Shown here in pieces: positions 34,401 through 46,600 of a DNA stretch of 64,000 nucleotides. Both the position numbers and the translations under genes were made by a program. The notes beneath the pieces were generated by a model. That model ran no database searches and was not told where the DNA came from. It saw only the letters and a list, made by a program, of their open reading frames with translations. Positions within the stretch are counted from its first letter, which is position 1. Every line of letters begins with the position of its first letter. Source of the DNA: Axinella damicornis. Lineage: Eukaryota; Porifera; Demospongiae; Axinellida; Axinellidae. The stretch lies in assembly GCA_963931865.1 (NCBI GenBank), contig OZ007513.1, forward strand, positions 7,238,157 to 7,302,156, in the 5' to 3' direction.

Positions 34401-36066
34401 TTTGTGTTATTACAGCAAGCCACAAATGCTGGGGCGAGAAGGCCTGCATATGAGGTTTAAGTTAAGGCTAAGCCACATCGAGAACTGGCAGCATTGATAA
34501 TACAGTTATCCATACTGGCTGAGGTACAGCAACTGTATGTTCCATTCCTGACATGATACCCGAGTATATGGACGAGTTGAACTTTGACTTATGGGAGTAC
34601 CGAGATGTAATTCAGCCCTCTTTAGGAGTGTGAAAATAGTCAGTACTTGCTAGTCTCTGCCACAAACTATCACAGATTGATCCCTGGTTGATTGATCCCT
34701 TGTTATTGATCCCTGGTTGATTGGTCCCTGATTGATTGATTGGTCCCTGATTGATTGATTGGTCCCTGGTTGATTGATCCCTGGTTGATTGATCCCTGGT
34801 TGATTGTTCCCTGATTGATTGGTCCCTGGTTGTTTGATCCCTGATTGATTATTCCCTGATTGATTGGTCCCTGGTCGATTGGTCCCTGGTTGATTGTTCC
34901 CTGGTTGATTGGTCCCTGATTGATTGGTCCCCAGTTGATTGGTCCCTGATTGATTGATCCCTGGTTGATTGGTCCCTGGTTGATTGGTCCCCAGTTGATT
35001 GGTCCCTGATTGATTGGTCCCTGGTTTAGTGATCCCTGAGTGCTTGGTCCCTGGATAAATTGGTCCCTGATTGATTGGTCCTGGATTAGTTGCCCAGCAA
35101 TGAAGGTTGTAGTGGGGAGTCCTTGTTTTGTTATGAAGAACCTGTATGTCTTCCTCCTAACCAGAGGCCTCAAGTCCTGAGGTACGGAAGATAAAGGCAG
35201 CAGCTATACAGTCAAAGGTTTGTAGAGGGAGGGTGTACTGTATGTGTGTAGCAAGACTTTATTAGCCTCGTTCTCAGGTTCCCTCCTGCGCGCGGGGGCG
35301 AAAATACGGAGGGGGAGAGCCTGGTATGCTTTCGCACATGATGCCATGTCACAGACGCGTGTCGACGTCACGGAACATCAACAGTGTAAGTGTTCACATC
35401 ACTCACGTGCAGCATGGAAATGAGAGTTACAAGTCTTAGCCTGTAGAAGCGCCACGCTGTGCAGTAGATGGCACTCATCAATCCTCGGGGACAGATTCTT
35501 GTCACCGGACAGATTCTTGTCACCGGACAGATTCTTGTCACCGGACAGTCTGGAACGAGTAAGTTGCATTTTGTAGCTTGTACTGAACTGTACCACTATC
35601 CGTGGGTTTCTGCAATGCCAGGTATATAACTTTCTCTGCAGTTGTCGCCATCAGTATAATAATCTCTTCTCTATGTCGATATATCGCTGCCACAAAAGTC
35701 GGCACGCTCCAGTTGTGACGTAACAGGTAGTTAGTTATAGCAGTGACATCGACGTGCCACGCATCACGTGCGAAAACGTACCAGGCTCACCCCTCCGTAT
35801 TTTTCATCGCCGCGTTAGGGTACCTTTAAAGGTACCCTAATGGTAAAGGTATAATGCTACCTTAAAGTTTGTACAAATCCTTTTCATTCTCACGCATTGA
35901 GGCAGCTTAGGATCGAACTCCAGTCATAGCTGTTTGTTTAGCATTGTACATTGTAGTTGAAGATTTGTTATATTACCCCTTTCAGAAACGGCCTGCCTCC
36001 TCTCCAGCAAGCAAACCATCCAAGGTACGTATTTACATTTTACCTGTAGCTCGTTTCCCTGACAAC

Positions 36067-36113
<47 letters not shown>

Positions 36114-37569
36114 GTGTATACTGATTAAGCCACTAAGCTATTAGAAGTGAGACGAATATTAGCACATTTGGATATTCGTCCATTTGAACGAAGGTTCGCA
36201 TTCAATTCTTTCGCTCGTTGCGACCACACCTACAAATTTTTGGCGCATGCGCAATACCATTGCACGTGCTAATTCCATGTGAAAATGGTGACTGGCTACA
36301 GTAAGTCAGGCATGTGGAAACACTTCACTAAGATGACGAAGAAGAAAGTAGTAATGTCAATTGCAAGGGCGCATCGAGCCGCTGAAGGCGGTGAGAGGGC
36401 ATGCAACTTTCTATAGTGCACGTATAGACGGCATAGTGCTGAGTGTTACTAAAAATAACGTTTCCGGTTAAGCACGTGAAATTGCATTCATGGTACGGTT
36501 ACGGACATACGACGGAACTTTTTCCCGTGCAAGGAAGATGAGTGCTACCGATGTCGGTATAGAAACGCCATCCAAGCGATCTCTAGCCCAAGTACTTCTT
36601 CTAGTCCAGGTACCTCTCCTACCAGTGTAGCAGGCCCAGATTCGGAGAAAGTATCGCCGGATGCAAGCCAACATTCGCCGCTCTCAACAACAGCTCGACA
36701 TTTGCTGTTGCGTTAGTTGGAGGGAGGGAATGATAGCATCGAAAGGAGCTCACGCTAGGTAGCTAGGTCCTCGCCAGAGACGAACGCTGCAGACGGAATG
36801 CCAGCCATCTCGTAAGTACAAAAGTGACCGCATAAGGAGTGCGCGTCTACGGTTCACGTGCTTATACAGTCAAAATTTGAATTCTATATTTAGTAACACT
36901 CAGCATTTTGCCGTCTATGAACGTTGCATGCCCTCTCGCCACCTTCAGCGGCTCGATGCGCCCTTGGTAATGTACATATGTATGTAGTAAGGAGGTCGCA
37001 TACCACCAAGGGTTCATAACAATTGTTATGAACTCTTGATACCACGGAGGTACATCATGTGCGATAATCTTCAGCGCTCACATCCAGATGTACGTATGCA
37101 AGAATCCGGGGGAGAAGCAGCAAACCTTCACAGCATTCAATGAATTTATTCGTGATTTGTTTGTTTGAAGCCGTAAAATGTTTGAATTGGGAACTTCCCA
37201 TTCATCCCACTACCATTATAAGATTGAAACATCCTGAGCGAGCCCCACACTGAAGTGATGTACATGTGTGTATGTGCTTGTATGTTTGTAATGTAGATTG
37301 TCTGTTGCTATGGTAACTACTGTTTCAGTTGCAGCGACCATGTCCTCCCAAACATGTGTCTACACACACGCACACGCATGCACACGCACACGCATGCACG
37401 CGCACACGCATGCACACGCACACACCACGCACACGCACACACACGCACACACACACACACACACACATACATGCACACACACACACACACACACACATAC
37501 ACGCACACACACACACATACGCGCACACACACACACGCACACACACACACACACATACGCGTGCGCACA

Positions 37570-37646
<77 letters not shown>

Positions 37647-40600
37647 CTCTAGGTTACCAAGCTTACCAAGGAAGGTTAGACGGAACTCTGCCATGAGGGA
37701 TTTACTTCCTTGTTGGTTGGCATATCAATCACTGCTGGCTATCGTCTAGCAGTTCCCTCCCCCTCCTCCCTACCTCACCTATATCTCTCCCTCCCGCTGC
37801 CTTTCCTCCCTTCCCCACTGCCTTCCCTCCCCTCCCTTCTTCCCACCTCCGTCCCTCCTCCACCCTTTCCCTCCCCCCTCCCTCCTCCCCCTCCCCCTTG
37901 TCTCATTCCATTCTTCTCCCTTCCTCCCAACAGAAGAGCCTGATGAGGAATCAGAAGAGGAAGAGAACTCAATGGATGCCACTGGCTCATCTGTAGAATT
38001 GGACAAAGGTGAGCCTCTCCCAACTACATGTATCATGGTACATGTATGTAGCACAGTGGGGAGTGCACTGTTGTTCAAGCTCTGAACAGCTACTTAGGGA
38101 GTTTTACATTATTATTGCACATGTGGGAAGGCAGTACAGGAGAGTACTTGGTTCAAGGCTGGCCAAGCTGTGTTAATTTTCCTGTACTGCCTGACACGGG
38201 CAATACAGGAAAATGTACTGCAATATGACCGACTGAAACTGTTTCAGTTAGTCATATTGCACAAACATTACATGCCCCCAAGGTGTGAATTACACTCCTG
38301 GTAGGGGAAATTTGCTGACTTGATTGGCTGAGCATGGTCCTCACGTGACATGTGCATTAATTGGAATGAGTTGCAATACCTAGCTTGCGCTACCAGCGAC
38401 TTGCAACCGGTTGTAATGGCTGCTACCAGGAGGGCGGTTGCCCATCGTTACAAATGTGTCTTAAACTGTAAGACTCACACTGTGCATGTATGGAATATAT
38501 TGCACCAGGTTTGCATAACCTTTGACATATGCCATGGGGAATGTCTCAGAAGTCTCACTCTGAATGAACTATATCTCTTTGACACCTATTCTCTCTCTAG
38601 CCAAGCAGAAGACCGTGAAATCACGTAGAGAAGAGGAAGAGGAGTCAGAGGATGTAGGTGAGGAGGATTCCGAGGACGACGACTCAGAGGAGGAAGAGGT
38701 AATGACAGTCACTGAATCATATCTGGTATCCCCTAGTCTAGCTGTGGTACGGGAAGGGAAATATGAGCCATGATTCCACTGTATAGGCATCATTTCTTCA
38801 AAAGTGTCAAACCTTTGCTCAGTCCTATGGCGTTGTTTCATTGGTTCAATGTCACCAGTGTCTCTGAACAGCCCTTTAGGGCCCTAGTGCAGATATGGAT
38901 TGTGAGACTTTCAGCTTCGTGATGTCAAATCCGGCAATGTCCTTGGGACTTATGAGCAGAAAAGATAGGACGGGGGGCACCCATGGCCAAAGGGTACAAG
39001 CAGCATGGGCGTGTCTGGGCTCCGGTATAGAAAGGCCTTGGTTGGAAATGGGAGGGCGAGTTCTTTCTTTTTTGGCATTAATGGACTTATTGAAACAAGC
39101 CATCTTGCCTTGTAGGGCCTCCATTTCCAGCATTCATGGCCCGTTTTTCAGCTACGGCAGGTTGCCATTTCCCAGGAGACTTGATTGCAAGTTCAATAAT
39201 TGGTGGGTGTGGTTAGAGTCATGTTTCTGCTTAGGATGACTAAAATTACCTGTGGGAGCAATTTCAAGCGAGGAAACAGAAGTTGAAGTGTTCAGAGATT
39301 TTGAGAAAGAATGTGGGAATGTGTCGAATCGTCGTTGTACTCACTACCAGCAAGTCAGTAATCTCACTCATCCCTGTACTGGTACAGCATGGTAGTTATC
39401 TACCGTAAGTCACTCAACAAAGGAAGTAGGGTGATTTAGGAATGAGACCCATGGTCTAGGCCGGTTGGCCAGTTTTGCTGGTCAATTTGAATTCAGTAGT
39501 GGACAACCAACTTGAAATTTGCAGTATCACTAACTACCACCTGGTGCCATTCAGACCTAGCCTCGTTCCCAGGCCCGCATGCCACTTTCGGTTGCACGAA
39601 AGAATGCGGAGGGCCTGGTATGTTTCCTCACGTGCGTGATGTCGAGGGTAGAAAGGTGGTGGAAAGGACTTAATTGAATGTGGGCGAACTGGGGCTCAGA
39701 ACAGCAAGAAGAGCAAAGGTACGAGGTAACTTACCACACGTATCTAGCTAGCGGGGGGTGACTGTCATACACACCAAGTGTTGAACGTGTAGTTGGTTGA
39801 ACAATACGCAAAACTTCGCTTTTTGTTCTGAAAATTTTGGCCGCTTGTCGATTATGTAATGCCCACGTGGCGAAACATACCAGGCTCTCCCCGCTTTTCC
39901 GTACTGCAAGCGACGAAAAGCTGGGCGAGGCCTGGGAATGAGGCTAATTCAGACCCACACTCATATCCCCACACACACACACTCACAACCCCACACACAC
40001 ACACTCACAACCCCACACACATGCTCACCCCCCCCCCCCCCCCCCCCCCATCCACACACATACGCACTCATGCTTCCCAGGATTCCGAGGAGGAATCACA
40101 AGAAGAATCTGAAGAAGAGGAGGAGGAAGTTAAGAAACCACCCTTCAAGAAACCCCAGGTGGGTGGGTGTTTGTGTGTGTGTGTGCGTGTGTGGTGTGTG
40201 TGTGTGTGTGTGTGTGTGTTTGCATTTGCTGGGGTCCCAAGTTCAACTGGCCATGTCTCATCTACCAGTTAATGGGTCCAGGTGGGACTTCGGGTGCCCA
40301 CATCCAGAGGCATGGTCGGTCCTCCTGCGAGCCCTTAGCCTTGGCTCCAGGAGGTGGGACTGCACTAGCTCACAGTGCCTAGTTAGCGCATAGGCAGCCT
40401 GGCTTCGCCAGGTGTGGGTGAAGAGAATTTGGTTTGTGTGTGTGTGTGTGTGTGGGTATGGGTGTGTGGGTGTTCATGTTCGTGTTCAAGGGGTGCATGG
40501 TCACTTCTATAAGAGCTGTACTTATGGCTACAACCGGGACATGAATTGTGACCATCCCGTCACCGTATGACCACACTGATAACTTGACCCTGCAAAAATC

Positions 40601-43600
40601 CACCGTGACAGTATGTTTTTTTGTAGTATACAGAGTAGTATGCTGAGCCTCTCCCATGCCACACCTCGATCCACCATGTGTGGGATAGAACCAGGTTGCA
40701 GCCATAAGTGCAACAGCACTTTTGGAGGAAGAGTGCATCGTCATTGCGGCAGAGGAGGAAGAGCGTGTAATGGCCGTAATTGCAAAACAGGCAGAATCCC
40801 CTTTGAGTGCTAAAAATAGAAAATGAGCTTGTACTAGCTTGTAGTTAGTAGCTAGCTGGGAGTTAAAGCACTCAAAGCTCACAAGATGTACGGAACTATA
40901 TATTCTTGGTCCTTATTAAGACATTTTACATTGGTACCCATGCAAGCCTGACAGTCACCACTTACCTAGACTGCCCATTGTATACATGTATTTATGTCCT
41001 AGTGCCTTCCAAACATTTGTGGGGTCCCCTGTTCAGTGTTTTGTTTAGAAAATTGTTCAGGAAGGGGGGGGGGGGGGGGGGGGGGGGGGCAACATCATAG
41101 CATGGCAAGGTGGGAGACATGAGTTGCCTTGCATATCATATTCATAATACTGCCCCCCCAAATGAAACCCTGGTGTTGTGTTTTGCAGGTGAATAACAGG
41201 CTGAAGGAAAAGCAAGGGAAAGCGATGCCTGGGGTGAGTTAGCCTCGTTCCCAGGCCTATCCCATTTTTTCTGTTCTTCGGTTTCCGTTGACAATAATAC
41301 ACGGATGCGGAAGGGTGGCGAAAAACGCGGAAGGCCTGGTACGATTCATCACGTGAGTGACGTCAGGTGGACGCAAGGGTGGACGTAGGGGGGGCGGGGC
41401 CATTAGTCATTTCAGCGGATCCTGAAGGCTGTTCATCATCCAGTCGGCTCGGTTCGAACGATCCGCGGCTAGTTCGGACTCGCAGACGATCTACACAACT
41501 TCTTGGGCGCTTTTTAAACTTATTTGCGGTTTTGCCGGGTGCAACATCATAGCATGGCAAGGTGGGAGACACGAGTTGCCTTGCATATCATATTCATAAT
41601 ACTGCCCCCCCAAATGAAACCCTGGTGTTGTGTTTTGCAGGTGAATAACAGGCTGAAGGAAAAGCAAGGGAAAGCGATGCCTGGGGTGAGTTAGCCTCGT
41701 TCCCAGGCCTACCCCGTTTTTTCTGTTCTTCGGTTTCCGTTGACAATAATACACGGATGCGGAAGGGTGGCGAAAAACGCGGAAGGCCTGGTACGATTCA
41801 TCACGTGAGTGACGTCAGGTGGACGCAAGGGTGGACGTAGGGGGGGCGGGGCCATTAGTCGTTTCAGCGGATCCTGAAGGCTGTTCATCATCCAGTCGGC
41901 TCGGTTCGAACGATCCGCGGCTAGTTCGGACTCGCAGACGATCTACACAACTTCTTGGGCGCTTTTTAAACTTATTTGCGGTTTTGCCGGGTGCAACATC
42001 ATAGCATGGCAAGGTGGGAGACACGAGTTGCCTTGCATATCATATTCATAATACTGCCCCCCCAAATGAAACCCTGGTGTTGTGTTTTGCAGGTGAATAA
42101 CAGGCTGAAGGAAAAGCAAGGGAAAGCGATGCCTGGGGTGAGTTAGCCTCGTTCCCAGGCCTACCCCGTTTTTTCTGTTCTTCGGTTTCCGTTGACAATA
42201 ATACACGGATGCGGAAGGGTGGCGAAAAACGCGGAAGGCCTGGTACGATTCATCACGTGAGTGACGTCTGGTGGACGCAAGGGTGGACGTAGGGGGGGCG
42301 GGGCCATTAGTCGTTTCAGCGGATCCTGAAGGCTGTTCATCATCCAGTCGGCTCGGTTCGAACGATCCGCGGCTAGTCGGGACTCGCAGACGATCTACAC
42401 AACTTTTTGGGCGCTTTTAAAACTTATTTGCGGTTTTGCCGGGTGCATGTGGCAAAACCGCAAATAAGTTTTAAAAGCGCCCAAGAAGTTGTGTAGATCG
42501 TCTGCGAGTCCCGACTAGCCGCGGATCGTTCGAACTGAGCCGACTGGATGATGAACAGCCTTCAGGATCCGCTGAAACGACTAAGGGCCCGGCCCCCCCT
42601 ACGTCCACCCTTGCGTCCACCTGACGTCACTCACGTGATGAATCGTACCAGGCCTTCCGCGTTTTTCGCCGCCCTTCCACATCCGTGTATTATTGTCAAC
42701 GGAAACCGAAGAACAGAAAAAAACGGAGTAGCCCTGGGAACGAGGCTAGGGGAGAGTTATGTGGGCTGTATTTATTATAAGTTCTGGTCACCTGACCTCC
42801 TACCAATAGAGCTCTCAACTGGGTCACATGACCTTCCAAACACTGGGTGGCATGAAAGTGCAAACAATTGCTATGTGGTAGATGCTTATGTGTGTCGTTA
42901 TGACATACAGCATCTATATAACGATGATGGACGCATATATGCATCCTGGCTATGGTTAAGCAAGGCAAATACAGCATAGTGCCAAATTTTGGGGGTGCAA
43001 AATTTCCGTGCATTGGCCTTTCGCAGAGATGGTTTTGGGGATTCTGGTTAGCCATGCCCATTCTGAGGTTATAACCGTTTAATGGTTGTGACATGTCGGA
43101 AGTAGGTTAAGATGGCTACCAAAGCATGAGGCACTGAGGCGGTTGTCTAATTTGCCAGACGCTCTGGCTGCCGAGACTAGTTCATTTTTTTCACGTGCAG
43201 CAAGACAGCTGGGATGCAGCTATCAGGGAACAGTTATGCTTACCTTGCAAGAGAGAGCCTGTGAACTATCTGGTCTGTGGTTAGGTTTGTCCCGCCTCCC
43301 GTACAAGCATACAGTTGTGCTTTCAAAGGACAGGCCATTCCCAGCTCCAATCATTGATCGCTCGCGGTGTGCAAATACGGAGGGGATGGGGGATGGCCTA
43401 GCCTCGTTCCCAGGCTCCTCCCCCTACGCACGCCGACAAAAAATACCGCCTGGTACGCTTTCGCACGTGATACGCGGCACGTTGACGTCACTGCTATAAT
43501 TCACTTATCTGTTACATCACAACTGGAGCGTGCCGACTTCTGTGGCAGTGATAGATCGACATAGGGAAGATTTACCGATGGCGACGACTGCGGAGAACGT

Positions 43601-46600
43601 TACCTCGCAATACAGACACCCGTGGATAGCGGTACAGTTCAGTATAGGCTACAAAATGCAACTTGCTCGTTCCAGACTGTCCGGTGACGAGAATCTGTCC
43701 CTGAGGATTGATGAGCGCCATTTACTGCACAGTGTGGTGTTTTTACGCTTCTACAGGCTAAGACTTGTAACTCTCGGTTCCATGCTTCAAAACTACATAC
43801 AGTAATATACAGCAGCTGCGGCACGTGAGTGACGTGAACACTAATTACACTGCTGATGTTTCGTGACCCCGACACGCGTCAGTGCCGTGGAATCACGTGC
43901 GAAAGCGTACCAGGCTCTCCCCCAGCTGTAATTTTCTTCACCGCGCGCACAAGGGGGGGGGGGGGGGGGGGGGGCTGGGAACGAGGATAGGGATGGCCTG
44001 GGATGTCTGGTTACATGCAGGTAGACAGAGAGTTGATACACAGAAGCAGTGATCAGCAATGTTTTTTTTTTAGGCGAGTCCAATGTTGAGAACCCTGACT
44101 TACCTGTTTTGAACCTGTTGTGCCTTTCCAATGAATGGTGTGTAGAAGCCCTTCCTGTATTGTCCGTCTGATGGCTGGATACCAGAACATTCGCAAAGCA
44201 GGATCAGTGCCATTCGTTGTTCGGGGACTTGTCAATTCGAAACGGGAATTATCGTTATTTTTTAAAATCCCTGATGTGACTGCCCAAAGGCAGTGTGAGT
44301 TGAGAAGCATCAAGTCTACTCTGGTCACCATAGCTCTGGAGTTGGGATAGTCTCGGTCCCAGACCGCTTTTAGTATCGCGCATGGGGAACTAGAAGCGAT
44401 GCACGCGCTGGATAAACGGTCTGGGAACGAGACTACAATTGGGATAGCTAACCATGCTCACATGTAGACTTGTAGTGTAAACAATGCTTGATTGATTATG
44501 CACAATAATGATGGGTGGGGTCAAAGGCAGGGTCAATGAGCTCATGAATGATTAACCCTTTGCCTGAAATTTCTGGCAAGAACACTGCTGAACATTGTGG
44601 CAAATGTCATCACTGGTCAATAAAGATTTAACCACTGAGTGTGCAATCCATCGTTGATGAAGTGTTCATGTTGTCCGTTGGTAACAGAGGAGCAACAAGT
44701 TGACGGTGAAGACTCCCCAGCCTGGCATCCAAGCTAGCAGCAAAAAGCTCCCATCCACTGTAAGTACCCAGCATGAGTACTGATGGTACACGGAGGTAGT
44801 TTTTGTCGTCAATGACAATTGTTTGCATCACATCCTAGTAACAATTGAGATACCACACCAGAGTTCATTTTAGCCGACTATACACAGTGGAGTCATGTTT
44901 GTAGCTAGGCCCTCTCACCCCAGCATTTGTCGCTTGCTGTACTAACGCGGGGGAAGGCCTGGTAAAACTCATCACGTGCAAGTGACGTAGTGGACGTAAT
45001 CTGGACATATGCATATGGAGGAGTGGCACATTTCCAAGTAGACCGCAAGGCCATGTTTAAAGTGCGAGCTGTGCGCCTCGACCACCTACATCAGACTAGC
45101 GTTCTACAGCGACTGAGCGGTCAACAACGGGCAATGTTGGTGACATTTCTCAGGTTCAGAAAGCTGCCCCACAGCCGTGCCAGAGTCCGAAGCCAGGAAA
45201 TACAGCCACATTTTTGAGTTCAAACGTCCAACTGTTGGGTACCTGCAGTGATGAAGTGTGGTTGAAAATTTCTAAGTCTGGGCTGTATAAACAGCAGCTA
45301 GACTATAACACGTGTCTACGGTGCTGCCAGAATTGGCTTAAAGACAGCCTTGCAGTTTACTTGGTAATGTGCCACTCCCCCATACGTTCAGATTACGTCC
45401 ACTACGTCACTTGCACGTGATGAGTTTTACCAGGCCTTCCCCCGCGTTAGTATTTTTTGATTTGCCTATAATTTCCAGTCATTAGTAAGAGCTCCCGTAG
45501 CCCCCCCCCCCCCCCCCCCCCCCCCAACCTGGCTACGGACCTGATCCATTCAACTGAGCCAATTATTGGTGCGAGCCTAATTCACTCACTATACATGGAA
45601 CAAAGCATCTGGTAGCCCAAGTATGACTGAAAGATGCAATCTACTCCACATGTACTTTTTCTGTATACTAACTTGGACTGGTAGCTTTCCTGTCTGTGTA
45701 CACCACTATTTCTCTATCCTTTCAGCAAAAGATGGCTGCTAAGAAACAGGCCAAGGTAGGTCACCAAGCTGACAGCTGACCCCATGCATCACTCTGTAAT
45801 ATGATAATGTGAAACAGTGGTTATAAGGATTTGAATCTCGAATCCTGAATCATGCTCTGTCTTTGCCACTCCAGCACTGCTGGTAATTTAACCCTCTCTG
45901 CTATTATGCCCAGTACTACACTCCACCACATGACATGTATGTAGTTAGGCTGCAGCAAAGTGGATCTAGTGACGCCCCTAGGAAATTAGTAGGAATTATG
46001 ATCTCAGCTTGGCCTGGAACACAGGAACACAGAACAAGAACCAGTCGTGCCCAGCAAAACACTTGCATACCCAGTAATTTCACTTACGTATGTACCCTGT
46101 GCACCGTTTCGGAAACATTGAATTCACACTGTGCTTTATTTGGAATAGACATGACAACATTGTTGGGCCTATTTCGGAACCTTTTCGCTGTAACTGCCAA
46201 ATAAGTTGATGGCTGACGCACTTACAGTCTGACACACTGACTGACTGACCTGTCTGGCACACAAACTTAAATTGTGGCTGCTCCACATTATACTGCAGCT
46301 GCCGTTGTACTTCTGTTCTGTGTTCCATTCCGTGTTCCTGCGTTCTAGCTTTCACATACCATGTAATACCCTTCCGGCAGATATGTAGGTGCTGAAATAT
46401 CAAAATCAGCAAGTGATTGTGCATTGATATGTACATGAGTATGTAAACCACCATGAAAAATGTCTTGTCTAACAGTGGATAGCTCAGGGGATAAGGTACC
46501 AACAGCCTTACGCACAGCTGCAATGCTTAGCCTCATTCCCAGGCTCTCGTTCTTGAAAGAGAGAATAGAGCCTGGTAACATTGGGGGGTCAAACCGTTGA

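Larger units (their letters stand above)
41090..42445 (+). repeat. Tandem triplication, 452-bp unit, carrying an NPM exon
   Basis: Three head-to-tail units (41090-41541, 41542-41993, 41994-42445) differ by only a few bases. Each has intron sequence, one 45-bp exon with identical splice sites, and the left half of a TAGCCTCGTTCCCAGGC element. Each unit boundary reads GGGTG then CAACATCATAGC. Only one right half of the element exists (42449-42748). Confidence 0.95.

Noticed and set aside
34703..35173. 156-codon minus frame with INQGP repeats
   Set aside because: By-product of a 15-bp minisatellite; repeated peptide only.
35480..35550. Possible CRISPR-like array (three 18-bp repeats)
   Set aside because: Repeats are directly adjacent with no unique spacers and lie inside a eukaryotic MITE.
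37325..37356. Possible missing NPM exon (RPCPPKH after TTGCAG)
   Set aside because: Available donor positions give lengths of 0 or 2 modulo 3, which does not repair the phase between exons 8 and 9.
37298..37749. Histidine/threonine- and cysteine/valine-rich frames up to 132 codons
   Set aside because: Translation products of an (AC)n microsatellite.
41440..41480. tRNA-like GGTTCGAAC motif
   Set aside because: No cloverleaf or A-box around it; the motif is part of the repeated element interior. No convincing tRNA was found in the window.
41057..42206. Repeated 60-87-codon frames on both strands, including three near-identical minus frames
   Set aside because: They are shadows of the triplicated transposon half; the real coding element of the unit is the 45-bp plus-strand exon.
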